In this document: positions 20,921-32,680 of the stretch, piece after piece
Position numbering within the stretch: position 1 is the first letter of the stretch
Layout of the letters: every line of letters begins with the position of its first letter
Assembly: GCF_023091745.1 (NCBI RefSeq)
Contig: NC_068925.1
Span: 75,147,085-75,211,084, forward strand
DNA length: 64,000 bases
Reading direction: 5' to 3'
Source: Budorcas taxicolor
Taxonomy: Eukaryota; Chordata; Mammalia; Artiodactyla; Bovidae
The notes under the pieces: model-generated
Databases searched by the model: none
What the model saw: only the letters and a program-made list of their open reading frames with translations
Told to the model about the DNA's origin: nothing
Position numbers and translations under genes: made by a program

Positions 20921-22864
20921 ACTTACTATTAAATAAGGAACTAAATAGAGATGTACTTCAACTATTTTTTTTTAATTCTAGGGGAGTCACAGAATATACC
21001 TCAAGGGGAAAATTTATTCTTTTGTTTAGAAATACACTTTAATGTATTTTTTTTTCCTTTTGGCCATAAAAGGCACAGCCTTGGGTTTTGTCTAAAATGG
21101 GGAAGTTAGGTCGACTGTATAAAACTACATAGTAAAATAAAAGTGCATACTCCCTGGGGCTAGAGAGATTGTTCTGATGTGTTCTGACTGGGCAGAGTGG
21201 GGGCAGGGTAGATTTCCTTCAGAGGAGAATTCTCTGCTTGCTGACAGAGGGGAGAATGGACTGGGGCTGAGCGGAAACTGGCTGTGTGTTCTGCAGATTT
21301 GGACAAGGAAGGTAGCAGGGGCCCCCTTGCAGTGGAGGTGGCTCTGGACATTGTTTTAGGCAAAACTTTCGATGCCACCTTGATATTATCACATTGGCCT
21401 TCAAGAAAAGGTTTGCTTCATAGCTGAGCATGGCATTCATGGTGTTGGGTGGAATGAAAGCCCACCCATGGGCCTCTGGGTACTGAGGAGGAGGGTGGAC
21501 TTCCTAGTACTCCATCCCTGGAGCCTTTGAAGCCCGGAAGTGATAACAGCATCGTAGGAAGAGAGAGCTACAATCCCAGGATCTCAGCAGCTGATAAGCC
21601 GGTGGAGATCTCAGAAAGCAAGGGCAGAGATGACCAAGAGCAGGTGGCAGCGGAGGAGTGCACAGCAGGGAGCCCAGGAGGGACAAGTTTGACCCCAAAA
21701 CAAGCTTACTGGGGGAGGGCAATGCTCAGAGTGGTCGGGGGCAGGTGGCATGAAAAGTGTGAGGCACTTTATTCTGCTTTTGAAAGCTAGAAATTGCACA
21801 GGTGCCCCTGGCTACAGGGTGAGTCATTTAACTTTGTTGAACTTCTTGTATTTTTCAGAGTTCTTGGTCTGATTGAAGATGATAATATCCTAAAAATACC
21901 ACGCATATATGTATTATTTAGCTCTAAAATAATCCTTAGAAGATAAATATTTCTGCTACATGAGCTATCTCAACCCCTAAGCCAATCTGTACAAGCATTA
22001 ATATAATAATGTGTTAACCTACATGCTTGGAACTCCATACTTATCTCAGATGCAACATCATTCCAAAGAGCAGATGAGCAATGAGGTTGGGGTATAGAAA
22101 GACTCTAGGCTCATTTTTCCTCAAGAAAATGTCTCTTCTTTAATTTCTTTTTTTACTTGGGGTTTCAGAATGAAAGATTGAGGAGCTGGCATCTTCCCTC
22201 TTCCATGTTTTGAGTTAGGATTTTAGAGATATCCATGGTGGGGAAAAATAATCATGAATAAGATGAAAGTTGTTCTAATTACCAGATGCTTGCAAATGGC
22301 TGAAAGCAGTAGGGAGAGTGAGAAAGACAGAGAAGAAAAATGGAGTCAGAGAGGGTTCAAACCTCTTTTATTGGGAGTTCTCTGAAGCTTGTGGGAAAAC
22401 ACAGTAGTGTATTTTGAGCTGTGTACATCTCATTTCACTGTTTAAAGGAAAATAGCAGGCCAAGGCCACGAGGGGCGCAAACAGAGAGAGGGGGCCTTGA
22501 GGTATATACACATTCAATACTGTGACCTTCTCAAATACAAACATTCCATAGATGAATAGTTTATGACTTTTGCTGGTGCCTGAGATAGCTTCATAAATGA
22601 ATGAATTAGATTTGGCCACAGTAAATACCAACTGGACGAAATCTGCAAGGCCAGCAGAGGAAAAACAAGGGAATGAAAGCTTCTAGTTATCCTTACCAGA
22701 GATGTGATTATTTCTCACTTGTAGCCCATGCAATATACATTCATTTTCATGCTGTAGTTTGGGTCTGAGAAAGAAAAGGATTCTTGCCCTTTGTGGTTGC
22801 TACTGCAAATTGTCTATCACATACTCCTGTCTTCTTTTTCTTAATAATTCAACTTTGCTTTTTA
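20921..22864. other. Unassigned repeat-poor stretch
   Basis: Nearly 2 kb without a recognised repeat. Open frames of 60-87 codons overlap on both strands (21160-21799, 22368-22631) with no domain. Nothing here supports a gene. Confidence 0.45.
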
Positions 22865-23125
22865 ATTTTTAAAAATTATTTTTAATTTTAATTATACTGG
22901 AATATAATTGATTTATGATGTTGTGTTATTTTCAGGTGTACAGCACAGTGATGCACTTATATATATATATATATTCATTCTTTTTCAGATTCTTTTCCTA
23001 TATAGGTTATTATAGAATGTTGAGTAGGGTTTCCCGTGCTATATAATAGGTCACTGTTGGTTACCTATTTTATGTATAGTAATGTGTGTATGTTAATCCC
23101 AGGCCCCTACTTTAACCCTCCCCAC
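22865..23125 (-). mobile_element. L1 3' end, antisense
   Basis: T/A-rich tail, TTGATTTATGATGTTGTGTT, TTTTCAGGTGTACAGCACAG, CCTATATAGGTTATTATAGA and TAGTAATGTGTGTATGTTAA: the reverse complement of a ruminant L1 3' UTR, truncated after about 260 bp. An (AT)n run lies at 22959-22975. Confidence 0.9.
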
Positions 23126-23326
23126 AGCTCTGCCCTTTTTCTTTTTCAAGATGGCAGTGACCCCAGTTATTCCCAGCCCCTCCCTGCATATAGAAATAAG
23201 GTTCTGGCAAGTGAGATGTAAATGCAGGTTACTGGATGGAACTTCTGGAGGTGTCTTGGGAAGAGTATAGACTCATCTGGCTCTCACATCCCCCCTCTCC
23301 TTGCCAATTGTTCTCCTTTCTTCTAG

Positions 23327-23411
23327 GAATTGAAGCCAGGAGGCTTGTAACTCTGAGGATGGCGGAGACCTCTGAGGTGGCCGAACAGAAGCCCAAGGCA
23401 GCCGGCCTAGT
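23327..23411 (+). CDS. Putative exon of unrecognised gene (85 bp), possibly with the start codon
   Basis: A pyrimidine-rich tract ending TTCTCCTTTCTTCTAG (23311-23326) is followed by 85 bp and then GTGAGT at 23412, so both splice signals are close to consensus. Inside, ATG at 23359 has A at -3 and G at +4, a strong Kozak context, and would start MAETSEVAEQKPKAAGL before a phase-2 junction. Read through without splicing, the frame stops after 18 codons, so it makes sense only as a spliced exon. No in-frame stop lies between the acceptor and the ATG, so an internal coding exon is also possible. The composition (GC-rich with CG dinucleotides) differs from the AT-rich flanks. I do not recognise the peptide. 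It could be chance; there is no partner exon I can prove. Confidence 0.4.
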
Positions 23412-26400
23412 GTGAGTCTTTGAGCCATTGTACTGCCTCAGCAGTTTACCTCTGGACTTCTTCTTGAATCAGAAAAATTATCCCCGTTGTGTCTCTGTGA
23501 ATTTGTTGAAGCCAAGAGCAACTCTGACTGAGAGAGTGATAAGGTTTAATTTCCAGACGCATATGGAGAGAAATGGAGTACCATTGTAGCAAATTTACCA
23601 TGACCTCCTCTGGTGGATGTCCAGGTGGAATCACGCAGGTGGCTAGAACTTTCCTTGGAGCTGAAGCCCCTCAGTGCAAGGCAGCCACGCCAAGGTGGAA
23701 AGGCTGCCTCCTCCTAGACATTTACTTCATGTCTTTTCTGGAATTAGAGACAAGTGATTGCAAACCTCCCAACTTACCTCAGGGTGAGATGGTCTATAAA
23801 ACACAGGAGAGAATCCAAATTCACATGTGTGGGCTAAGACCCCACTCTGAACCCTTGCTTATCTTCTGTGGGGAAATTCCAGAAAGACAGTCACAGTTAC
23901 TTCATAAGCATTAACAGGTAAGTTTCATGCTAAGCCTGCAGCGGACACTCCAAAAGCTTTATGAGGTGGAGCATAATTCAGAATCTCTGTAGTCTACAGC
24001 CATACCACCTTGAATGTGCCTGATCTCACCAGAAGTCTCTTTAGAGTTGTCCAGACATATTGCCAAATCATGGGGGAAATATATGCATGCATGACAGAGA
24101 CAGGACACTGAAGGCTCAAGGATGCCTAATTACTGAAAAATACATGAACCAAAACTCCATTCTAAGAGGGTCAAATGCTATGCCCAAGACAGCAGGAACT
24201 GTTCTTCCTAAAGGAAAAAGCTGCCATTAGATGGAAGTCTATGTGATATCTCTACCTTTATACTGGAGGAGGCGACTGATATTTAACTTTGTAAGTTGAG
24301 TCAGATTTGAAAGAGCACAAGAGGAGCACGCCAGATACATGAAGGATGTTCTGTTAAGCGAATCCAAGTCTCTCCTCTTCATTTAATTTCTACTCTTCCT
24401 CCATCGAGTTTCCCCTCTGCTTTTACGTTTTTGACTGTTACAGCTCAAGGTTTCCTTACAAGGAGCATCTTATGGGTGATTATTTGTAGCCTTGAGACCA
24501 GACAGCAGCCCCATAGAATCCCAAGGAAAACAGCAGCAGTTGAGTAGTTAAGGGAGGCAGTTGTTGGTAAAGGAAGCAAACGTAATTGTGTGAAGCTTTT
24601 TATAAGTTTTTGGAAACAGCCTGGAAAGTGATGATCTTTCTGATTGCTCTGCTCAGCCTGAATGACGAGAAGAAGGTAAATACACTAACAAATGGTTCCC
24701 CAAATGTGGCTGCAAGGTGACTTTTTACAAAGGAAGCGTATTGGAGATAAAATGAGATGGCCTTTTAATGTTCTGCTCCCAGTCAAGTTATTATGAGTTG
24801 CTTCATAACAACCAATACCCAGAGTAGCATCCCTAGGCAACTTCCCTAATTTTGCCCCCAGAAATCTAATTTGTATATGTGATGGGGACCCACTAGAAGG
24901 GGCATCTGAATGACTCCCATTCCCAAAGACCTTCACACAAACACACACAGGAATTAAAACTGATTTTCAATGTTTTGGCAGCCTCTGGAGACTGTAATCC
25001 CTCTAGCAGCATTTCCCACAGAAGACATTACTTATCAGAGCTGGTCAGCATCAGCAATCTCTCAGATAAATAATTTATATGGGGAACTAATAAAATAATG
25101 GAGTACTTCAAAGGATGGTAATAAGCTGGCAGAACCAAGGCCTCCTGGGAACACTCTAGAGAAAAGACAAGCATCTATAGCTGGGGTGCACTGCTTCTCT
25201 CTGCTTTAACTCTTCACTGCTCCAACCTCCTCCTGTCGCTCACGGAATGTCGTCCATCGAGTGTACTTTCTTGTGTTTTAAACTTGTGTAAGTCCTCCCC
25301 ATACTGCAGTGACCTGCTCAGTTCTGTTCTTTTTGATTTAGGTTTTCCTGCCTCTCAAAACCCCAGCCTCTTTCTCCTTCAAATGCTTATAGTGGTTATG
25401 TTTATTTGACTTGTCCAATGTCCCTTCAATAAAGCCATATACTACCTTTTGTATTGCAATTTATTTTTTACTACAAACTAAAAATTTATTTATTTATTGC
25501 AATTTATTTATTTTTTAGGCTCTAATTAGATTATCAACTCTTTGGAGGCAAGGCATGTTGAATTGCCAAAGGCTCTGAATTCCCAAAAGCACTTAGCACA
25601 TTCCTCCCTATCTCCTAGTTGTATATATAGGCTCTCACCTCCAGGGTGAGAATCCACTCAAAGAATCATTTCTTAACTTGTGTGAGTCTGACACCTAAGG
25701 AAGGATCTAAATGTATTGAATGTGGCGGCAATTGCAAAGGCCAAGGATTCTTTCATTTTTGAGGAGCTATACCAACTATGTCCAGGAAACAAAAATATCA
25801 GATTCTTCTGGAAGAGATTCATGGAGAACAGGAGAGATTCTGATCAAAAGTCAGTTTAAAAAAATTATTCCTTCTAGAAAGAAATCTTTTTGTATCAGCT
25901 TGCCTTTGGGTCAATGGAATGGCATTAAAAAGAAAGAGCCTGAAAGGCAAGAAGGAGATAAGGGGACCTGAGTGCAGCACCATTTTGGCCCATGAAGAAG
26001 ACTGGCTCCCCGGTTTGATGCCTGCAATGACTGGCTTTCTGAATCCTCAGCTTTTACCTGGGAGCCGGCCCACTTTGCAGGGAACTTTCATGGAATCCTC
26101 AGTTCTGAGAAGTGGTTATAAACCTTACTGTCTCTGGGCTCCCTCCTGTGTTTTCCCATCTTCTTTGCTGGTTCAGGAAATCCCAAGGTCTTGTGTAAAA
26201 GCAGTTCTCTGACGCCTCTGGTCCTCTTGCGTCCTCTCACTCTATGGCACTTTAGACTCACACCATGCTCATGCTATCACAGAAAACCATCCTCTGTGGT
26301 TCCTGATCCCTGAGTCTTAGTGTTCTTTAGCATGCTTGCAGTTCATATAATTTCATGTAAAAATTGTTGGTACCTAGCAGCAGGGGAAAAAAAAAAAAAG

Positions 26401-28170
26401 AAAACCCAACATCTCTCAATACCTGATGCACTTGAAAAAAACGCAGTTGATTCCTAGTTAGGACCTTAAATTGTTTAGAAAAGAGAAAAGAGATAGTGTC
26501 TGATGATGAAGGGAATAAAATATTAGAGAATTTTACATTTTCTCCCCTCTAGACATTTAAAAAGATGGGATGATAGCTTTTAGTCTAGAAAAACTCAAAG
26601 GAAATCAAAGGAAACAAAGAGATAGAATCGACAAGCCTACAATACCTTCTTTTTTTAAGCTGGGAAAAGAAAAGCATGATGATTTTCATTTGTGGAAATT
26701 GTATTTTTGGACAGTGGGAAGCTGGTTCCTTTTTTGATCTGTTCCCCACAAAGCAACCCAAACTTGTCACACTTTCCTAGTATAGCACAGATTGTGGTAA
26801 GTACTGAGTGGTTGTCTCCCACAAGCTGAGTCCAAGGAAGATAAATCCCTTAATATTTAAAATTTCTGTTCAGGGTGGCTTGGCTTCAAATCTTTGGGTT
26901 TTTCTACATGGTTTTCAAAGTGAGCCCAAAGCTGACAATACAGGAAAAATAAAGGGAACAGACAGGGAATAAATATTTAAGATGATTATTTAGGTTTTTT
27001 TTTTTTTTTTTTCCCAAGTTGGCATCTCTGGGCAGAGACCTTAAACCTTCCTAACTACTTATGTCTTTAGTAACTTATGATCGAGTGACCCCGCCTGTGA
27101 CCCTTACTTATGGAGTATCGCATCCATAGGACTAAAATGACTGAGATACACTTCAGTTTGAGTTTAGTTCCTGAAAGCTGAAATCAAACCATAAGCATTC
27201 TTTGACTTTCTCCCATAATTGCCAGAAAAGTCTTTCCCTTTCGCAGTATTTAAGGATTTTATTCATTAAACTAGCCAGTATTAAGTGCCCTCTACATACC
27301 AGGCATTAAACTAGACATGAAGGATATGAGGAACAAGACAAATATGGTCTCTTTCGTCACTGAAAGTCTCAAAAAATAATTAAAAGAACAATTCCATCTT
27401 GTATTAAACCAGTAAGAAATGATATGTAAGAAAAAGACAATGGGAAGTGGCTTCTTTGAGCAGGGTGGTCACAGGGGGATTCTCTCAGAAACTGGCATTT
27501 ATGTTACAGCCCAGTGAATGAGAAGAGCCAGTAGGCCAAGGGCAGCAAACTCATTGGTTATATAGGCAACACTTCTCAGCCTCCCCGCCCTGCACCCTTG
27601 GTTCACAGCGGGGGGTGTGTGTCAGTAGGGGAGCATTGTCTTCTCTTCCAGAGGGGCTTTTGGGGTTAGAACTCAGAAGAACCTGGCTAGAGTGTTATTA
27701 TGATCAATAATGCATGGTGACTCGAAAGGAAGACCCCTTTCAAGGGGTCTTGAGGGTTTCCTTGAGGAGAAAGGAGGTCTTCCATAGTACCGAAAGAGGG
27801 TCAGAAAAAAAGACGAAATGAAATGTGGACTGCGCACACACTAGTCACAAAGGCTTAGCCAAAGAGTTCCAACTATTCAGACGCAAGTCTTCCGTCTTCG
27901 TGTGTTTTTCCTCTTCGATGTGTGCGTGCATAATAACTGTGGCCAAAGCAGTGTCCGCAGGAAGGCCGGTGGTGACGTATGAGGCAGGGAGGCTGGAGCA
28001 GATGCAGAGAGATGAAAGGGAGCATCACTGCTGTTTCCTGGAGATTTGGGACTATTACGTAGTCACACATAATCATTTTTTAAAGACAAGCTAAATATCT
28101 GGACTTTCATGTGAAATTGACTCATTTCCAAATGTTATCAACCGTATTTTAAAAATGTTTTGTGGACTAA
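23412..28170. other. Repeat-poor, unassigned stretch
   Basis: About 4.8 kb with few recognisable repeats. A consensus splice-donor sequence CAGGTAAGT occurs at 23915-23923. A diverged L2-like sense patch may cover about 25200-25640. A poly-A run lies at 26387-26399 and a poly-T run at 26996-27012. An antisense L2 end is listed separately at 27250. Open frames up to 113 codons show no domain. Confidence 0.45.
27250..27540 (-). mobile_element. L2 LINE 3' end, antisense
   Basis: TTCATTAAACTAGCCAGTAT, GTGCCCTCTACATACCAGGC, GGAACAAGACAAATATGGTC and AGCAGGGTGGTCACAGGGGG follow the order of a reversed L2 3' end. Confidence 0.65.
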
Positions 28171-28171
28171 G

Positions 28172-28302
28172 AAAATGTGCTCAGTTACTAAGTCGTGTCT
28201 GATTCTGTGCAACCCCATAGACTGTAGCTTGCCAGCCTGCTCTGCCCAAGGAATTTTCCAGGCAAGAATACTGGAGTGGATTGCCATTTGCTCCAGGACT
28301 AA
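28172..28302 (-). mobile_element. Bov-tA-like SINE fragment, antisense
   Basis: TCAGTTACTAAGTCGTGTCT, CAACCCCATAGACTGTAGCT and AGAATACTGGAGTGGATTGC are the BovB-derived body; the tRNA-derived head is absent. Confidence 0.9.
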
Positions 28303-28599
28303 GGAAATACCGGTTTGAAAACTGACTGAGTCACCTGTTGCTGTCTAGCTCAGGACAGGAAACAACGGGCAGGTGAGAATTGGGCCTACGTTGTATGCGC
28401 TTATCTCCCCAGCCCCAGTGGTGCCTGGGATTGTCTCCAATGCACAGAGATAAATGGATACCTCTGTATGCCATACTCTAACCACCAGTCTGCCCAGCTC
28501 ATCCAAACATACTTAGTCTTCTGTTGTCTGAAGTCTTATACAACATCAGCTTAATGAAAGAGAGTCAGTGTCATTAAATTTCTCTTCTGGAGGAGGAAA

Positions 28600-28900
28600 C
28601 TCCAGTACATGATTTTTCACAAAGTCAATCACAAATCCAAACGCATTCATGCCTCTCTGAGTCAGATGGAGGTTTTTAATGCATTATAGCTTTTTCTTTC
28701 AAGCGACCATCACAAAGTATTTATTTTTTACCCAGTCTGGCATTGCAAACTGTTTTTTACTAAATGTCTACTTAATTAACCCTAATTAATTAGAATTTAA
28801 AATCGCTTTCCAAATCCACAGTATCATAAAGCTGTCCTCTCTCACCCGTAGGAAGATTTGGTAGAAAGTCCCGCACTACCATTAAGAACATAATATTCTC
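28600..28900. promoter_or_regulatory. AT-rich repeat-free block with clustered TAATTA motifs
   Basis: TTAATTAA at 28772-28779 and TAATTAATTA at 28784-28793 lie 5 bp apart in otherwise unassigned sequence. TAATTA is the core of many homeodomain binding sites. An enhancer role is inference only. Confidence 0.25.
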
Positions 28901-30334
28901 AAAGCATGCCTCTCATGAAGACTATGAAATTGTTCAAAGAGAAAATCAGCAGAAATTTTCTCTATCAAGTGGCACAAAGCTATTTAGATAGAATTACTTT
29001 GTCAAGTCAGCTTTGAGCTAAGTTATTCTTTTGTGAGATTTCTTTTTTGCTTTGAGCAGTTTTTTTACCCCTTCCCCTCTCCCTGATTCTTGTTAAAAAA
29101 AAAAAAATCAATATTTTCTGGAAGAGCAGAGATGAGAGTCTTTGGAGGACTCCTTCTCCTGTTTGCTGCAAAAACATTAATAAATGTCACCAACAAAGTT
29201 GGGTATGAGGGGAAACTGGATGACCTCATGAATATATTTTCTAAAGAGCTTAAAATGTCCATCTTGTATATTATTCGTCCCTTAAAGAGTCTAAGAGCTA
29301 TTGATCCCTTTGACTGCTGCAAAAAAGCAATTTAAATGCACCGAAAGCTCTAAGTATGAATGTATAGATTAAGCAGCGCCTGTTCAAAGTGGCAGCTTAA
29401 CGTCTCCTTTGTCAGTGTGGAGAGCTGCTCTGGAGTAAAGGATGGCCCTTGGTAAGGTAACTGGTATCATTGAGTCTATTATAGCAAAATAAGAGGAAAT
29501 TAGTGCCACTTTCACCTAAAATGGTATTGTTGTATTGCCATGTTAAAACTCAAATGCTGATAAAAATTGATCTTTATATTTACTGGTCATCACCGCAGGG
29601 CCGTCCTCTTGCCTTCTAAAGGGGCAATCATCTGACAGACTTACCCTCTGTCCTCGACCGACATGCATTCATGATAGTATCATATTCTAGAACAATGCCT
29701 AGCCTAAGGAGAAACATAGGTAGGAAGCTATGGACAAAGATCTCGGTGTTGAGGGATAGTTCAGTGACACACTCTTATCTCTTCTTACCTCTTCTCCAAC
29801 CCCAGTCTGAATATGAAAACTCTTGAATGTGAATCTTTACTTCAGCAGCTGAAGTCCATTGGGTTTCTTCAATGGCCACCTTCCACCGTTTCTTGGAAAT
29901 ACTAGCCAAGATCTCCTAAATGATGCTGTTTGCTGCAGGTTCACTTGTTTGCTGTGAACCTGACCACATGTCGTTTCTCTGTCTAATAAGAGTAGTGGAA
30001 TGTGGCTAATGAATGTGCCCTGAGATGAGTGGTGTACTTGGTCGAAGGGAGGCAACGGCCGGTCTAAGCTTACCATTTCCAAGAGAAAGAAATAATACTT
30101 TTATCCTTCTGGAATTTCAAGGTGTTTGAATTCTTTGGTTCTGGCTTTGTTGCTGCCACCGGAGAATCTTCAAAAGCCCACCATCAGCCCAAGGAACAGG
30201 AGGGTCCTTCTGTTACTGTTGCCTTACTCACACAGAGACATCTTCACAGGGATACACAGTGAGGTCTGTGCTGAGTGCCCAACGACACGAGGAACCCGAG
30301 CTATCTGACTCCACGGTGGAGTAGTGCAGAGGAG
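28901..30334. other. Unassigned stretch; holds one small ORF
   Basis: No repeat recognised apart from a poly-A run at 29095-29107. The small ORF at 29132 is listed separately. Other frames, such as 81 codons at 29837-30082 on the minus strand, have no supporting signal. Confidence 0.4.
29132..29335 (+). CDS. Speculative small ORF with signal-peptide-like N terminus, 67 aa
   Basis: ATG at 29132 opens a 67-codon frame ending TAA at 29333-29335. The first 13 residues, MRVFGGLLLLFAA, have the charge-then-hydrophobic pattern of a secretion signal. The remainder includes an N-glycosylation sequon NVT, a run of charged and aliphatic residues compatible with a helix, and ends DPFDCCKKAI. The frame can also start upstream at 29090 behind a lysine run encoded by a poly-A tract. 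I recognise no family. Random frames of this length are common in this window, so it is probably fortuitous. Confidence 0.12.
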   Translation: MRVFGGLLLLFAAKTLINVTNKVGYEGKLDDLMNIFSKELKMSILYIIRPLKSLRAIDPFDCCKKAI

Positions 30335-30505
30335 AAGAGTCCTGTTTCAGAACACCTGCCAGGTCTAATGCGATTATGGAAACTTGGCTGAGCCACTGAC
30401 CTCATGGAGTTTCAGGTTTTTCTATATGTAAAATGTATAGAAAATAAAATAGAATTGTAAGGATGAAATAACAGTGTGAAAGTATTTTGCAAGCTATACA
30501 CAGAA
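30335..30505 (+). mobile_element. MIR SINE (diverged)
   Basis: AAACTTGGCTGAGCCACTGA, CTATATGTAAAATGTATAG and AGGATGAAATAACAGTGTGA resemble the sense MIR body. Confidence 0.65.
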
Positions 30506-31500
30506 AAAATTCTGTTTGTAAGATAAGTTAGTCACAAACATTTTACCTTTGGAAAGAGTTTCCTACTGGTTTCAAGTTGCCGTCTTGATCTCACTTATGG
30601 GTTCCATGGATCTATAACTGGCATTTCAGATTATAGATTATTATTATCATTATTACGGATTATTCCTAGCTCAGGCTCCTATTCTAAATTTTCTCATAAA
30701 CCCTCTCATTTCTACTACCTCTCCTCCAACCCCAGTATGAATATGAAAACTCTTAAATTCTTTACTTCAGCAGTTGAAATCCACTGGCTTTCTCCAACTT
30801 CCCCTTTACCCAAGTAGAAGTAGCTCCTTTCACCAATTCCTGTAAATATTAGCCAAAAACAAGGCTTAGGATTCATCGTATTCCATCCTAAATGCATAAT
30901 ACATTCTACATTAAATTTAGAAAAGGTCCTGAGTTGGTAGCCAGCTGGTTTCATTCTGTCCCCTCGTGCCAGCTTCTTGTCATGTAGTAGAGTCTTTTTT
31001 CACGGGCCGTTACTCGGCTGCCCTTGTATTTGCTGCAGCATTGACAGGTTTGAACAGCAGCTGCATATCCATGTGAAATCTCACAGGCCCTATTGTCAAG
31101 GCTGGGCAAAGGCCACTCGGGTTCACAGAACTTCAACACCACAAAAATGGGCAATGCTTCTCTTTATAAGAGGGCACCTAGCTTTCTAATATACTCATGG
31201 ACACACCCAGCCCAAGCTGGCTTTGTTTTGGGTGATCAAGACGTAGACAACTGCACGCAAAACTGCACAGTCATGCTCAGGCCCTAGCTGGTGCTAGGCA
31301 GGGATAAAGCCACGGCGTTTGTTATTCTGTCCTAACATTCTGGTGCTGTCTCCCTCAAGACATGCGGAATATACTGTGAATTCTTCTAATTTCCTCTTAT
31401 GTGTTAACTCATCCAAACTTTTTGAACTGAGATATTTCTTTTCTAGGCTGAATTACTTTCAGAAATCAATAAATGTTGAGCTATATTTCTGAAATGTAAG
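30506..31500. other. Unassigned non-coding stretch
   Basis: No repeat recognised. 30719-30753 repeats, with changes, a phrase found at 29799-29833 (CTCCAACCCCAGT followed by GAATATGAAAACTCTT), see findings. Open frames here have no domain. Confidence 0.4.
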
Positions 31501-32680
31501 CCTGATGACATCATTTCTTTACTTAAAAACTCCAGTGGAGAAAAGGAAACCGTCTTATACTGTTGGTACGGTGGATGGGAATGTGAATTGGTGTAGTCAT
31601 TACGGAGAGCGATATGGAAACTCCTTCAAAACCTAAAAAAAAAGAGTTGCCATGTGATCCAGGAATCCCACTTCTGGGCATATATCTGCAAAAGAAGAAA
31701 ACTCTAATTCAAAAAGATGTATGCATCCCAGTGTTCACAAGAGCACCATTTACAGTAGCCAAGACGTGAACGCAACCTAGATGTCCATTGGCAGATGGGC
31801 GGATAAAGAAGATGCGGTATGTATAGAAAATTACTCAGCCCAAAGAGAATAAAATATTGCCACTTGCAGCGACGTGGGTGAACCGAGAGATTATCATGTA
31901 AGTGAAATAGTTCAGAAAAGATGAATTTTGTGTATCACTTATTTGTGGAATCTAAAAAAGTTGGCACAAATGAACTTATTTACAAAACAGAAACAGACAC
32001 AGGCACAGCGAACAAACTTCTGGTCACCAAAGGGAAAGGAGAAGAGGGATAAATTAGGAGTTTGGGATTAACAGATAGACACTACTACACATAAACTTGG
32101 TAAACAGAAAAGGTCTAGTGTGTTGCACCAGGAACTGTATTCAATATCTTGTAATAACTTATAACAGAAAAGAATCTGAAAATCTGACTGAATTGCTTTG
32201 CTGTGCGCTTGAAACGAATACAACACTCCAAACCAACTACACTTCAATAAAACACCTCCAGTCATTCATAAGCCTCTTGGTAGAACTTTCAAGAGTTCCT
32301 CCCACCTGGGTTGGCGACAAACTTTCAGTATCTCTTATGCTTCCCATAACAGACCATCTATTTTCATATCTCCATATGTTTTCTTATGCTATCATCCTAT
32401 GTCTGAAATGTTCTTTTCCACCCTGCCTGATGACATCATCTTCCTTATTCTTCAAAGCTCAGATCAAATGTTACCTCAACTGTGAAATGTGATGACCCTT
32501 TTCTCTAATTACCACACACTTACAATGCGGCAATCATACCAATTTTTCTACTGTTTGCTCTCTGTTGTTAAATTTTCCATCAAGGACAGAGTCATATCCT
32601 ATTTGTTTGGGTATTCTGAGAGTCTAGTTGAGTGAATGACACATAGTAGGTGCTTAATAAGTCTTTAGGAAATGAAACAA
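31501..32680 (+). mobile_element. L2 LINE, split by an L1 3' end
   Basis: The left piece 31501-31536 (CATCATTTCTTTACTTAAAA) and right piece 32263-32680 (TTCAAAGCTCAGATCAAATG, TTACCTCAACTGTGAAATGT, ATAGTAGGTGCTTAATAAGT) are consecutive parts of L2 in sense orientation. Confidence 0.75.
31537..32255 (+). mobile_element. L1 3' end, sense, inserted in L2
   Basis: TTGGTACGGTGGATGGGAAT, CAGGAATCCCACTTCTGGGC, GATGTCCATTGGCAGATGGG, TTATTTGTGGAATCTAAAAA and CTACACTTCAATAAAA run from the end of ORF2 through the 3' UTR. CTCCAGT at 31530-31536 and 32256-32262 is a 7-bp direct repeat at the borders. Many differences show that it is not a recent insertion. Confidence 0.9.

Noticed and set aside
23573..23914. 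113-codon + frame as a gene
   Set aside because: No domain. It ends just before a splice-donor motif, so it was kept only as a weak finding and not as a coding exon.
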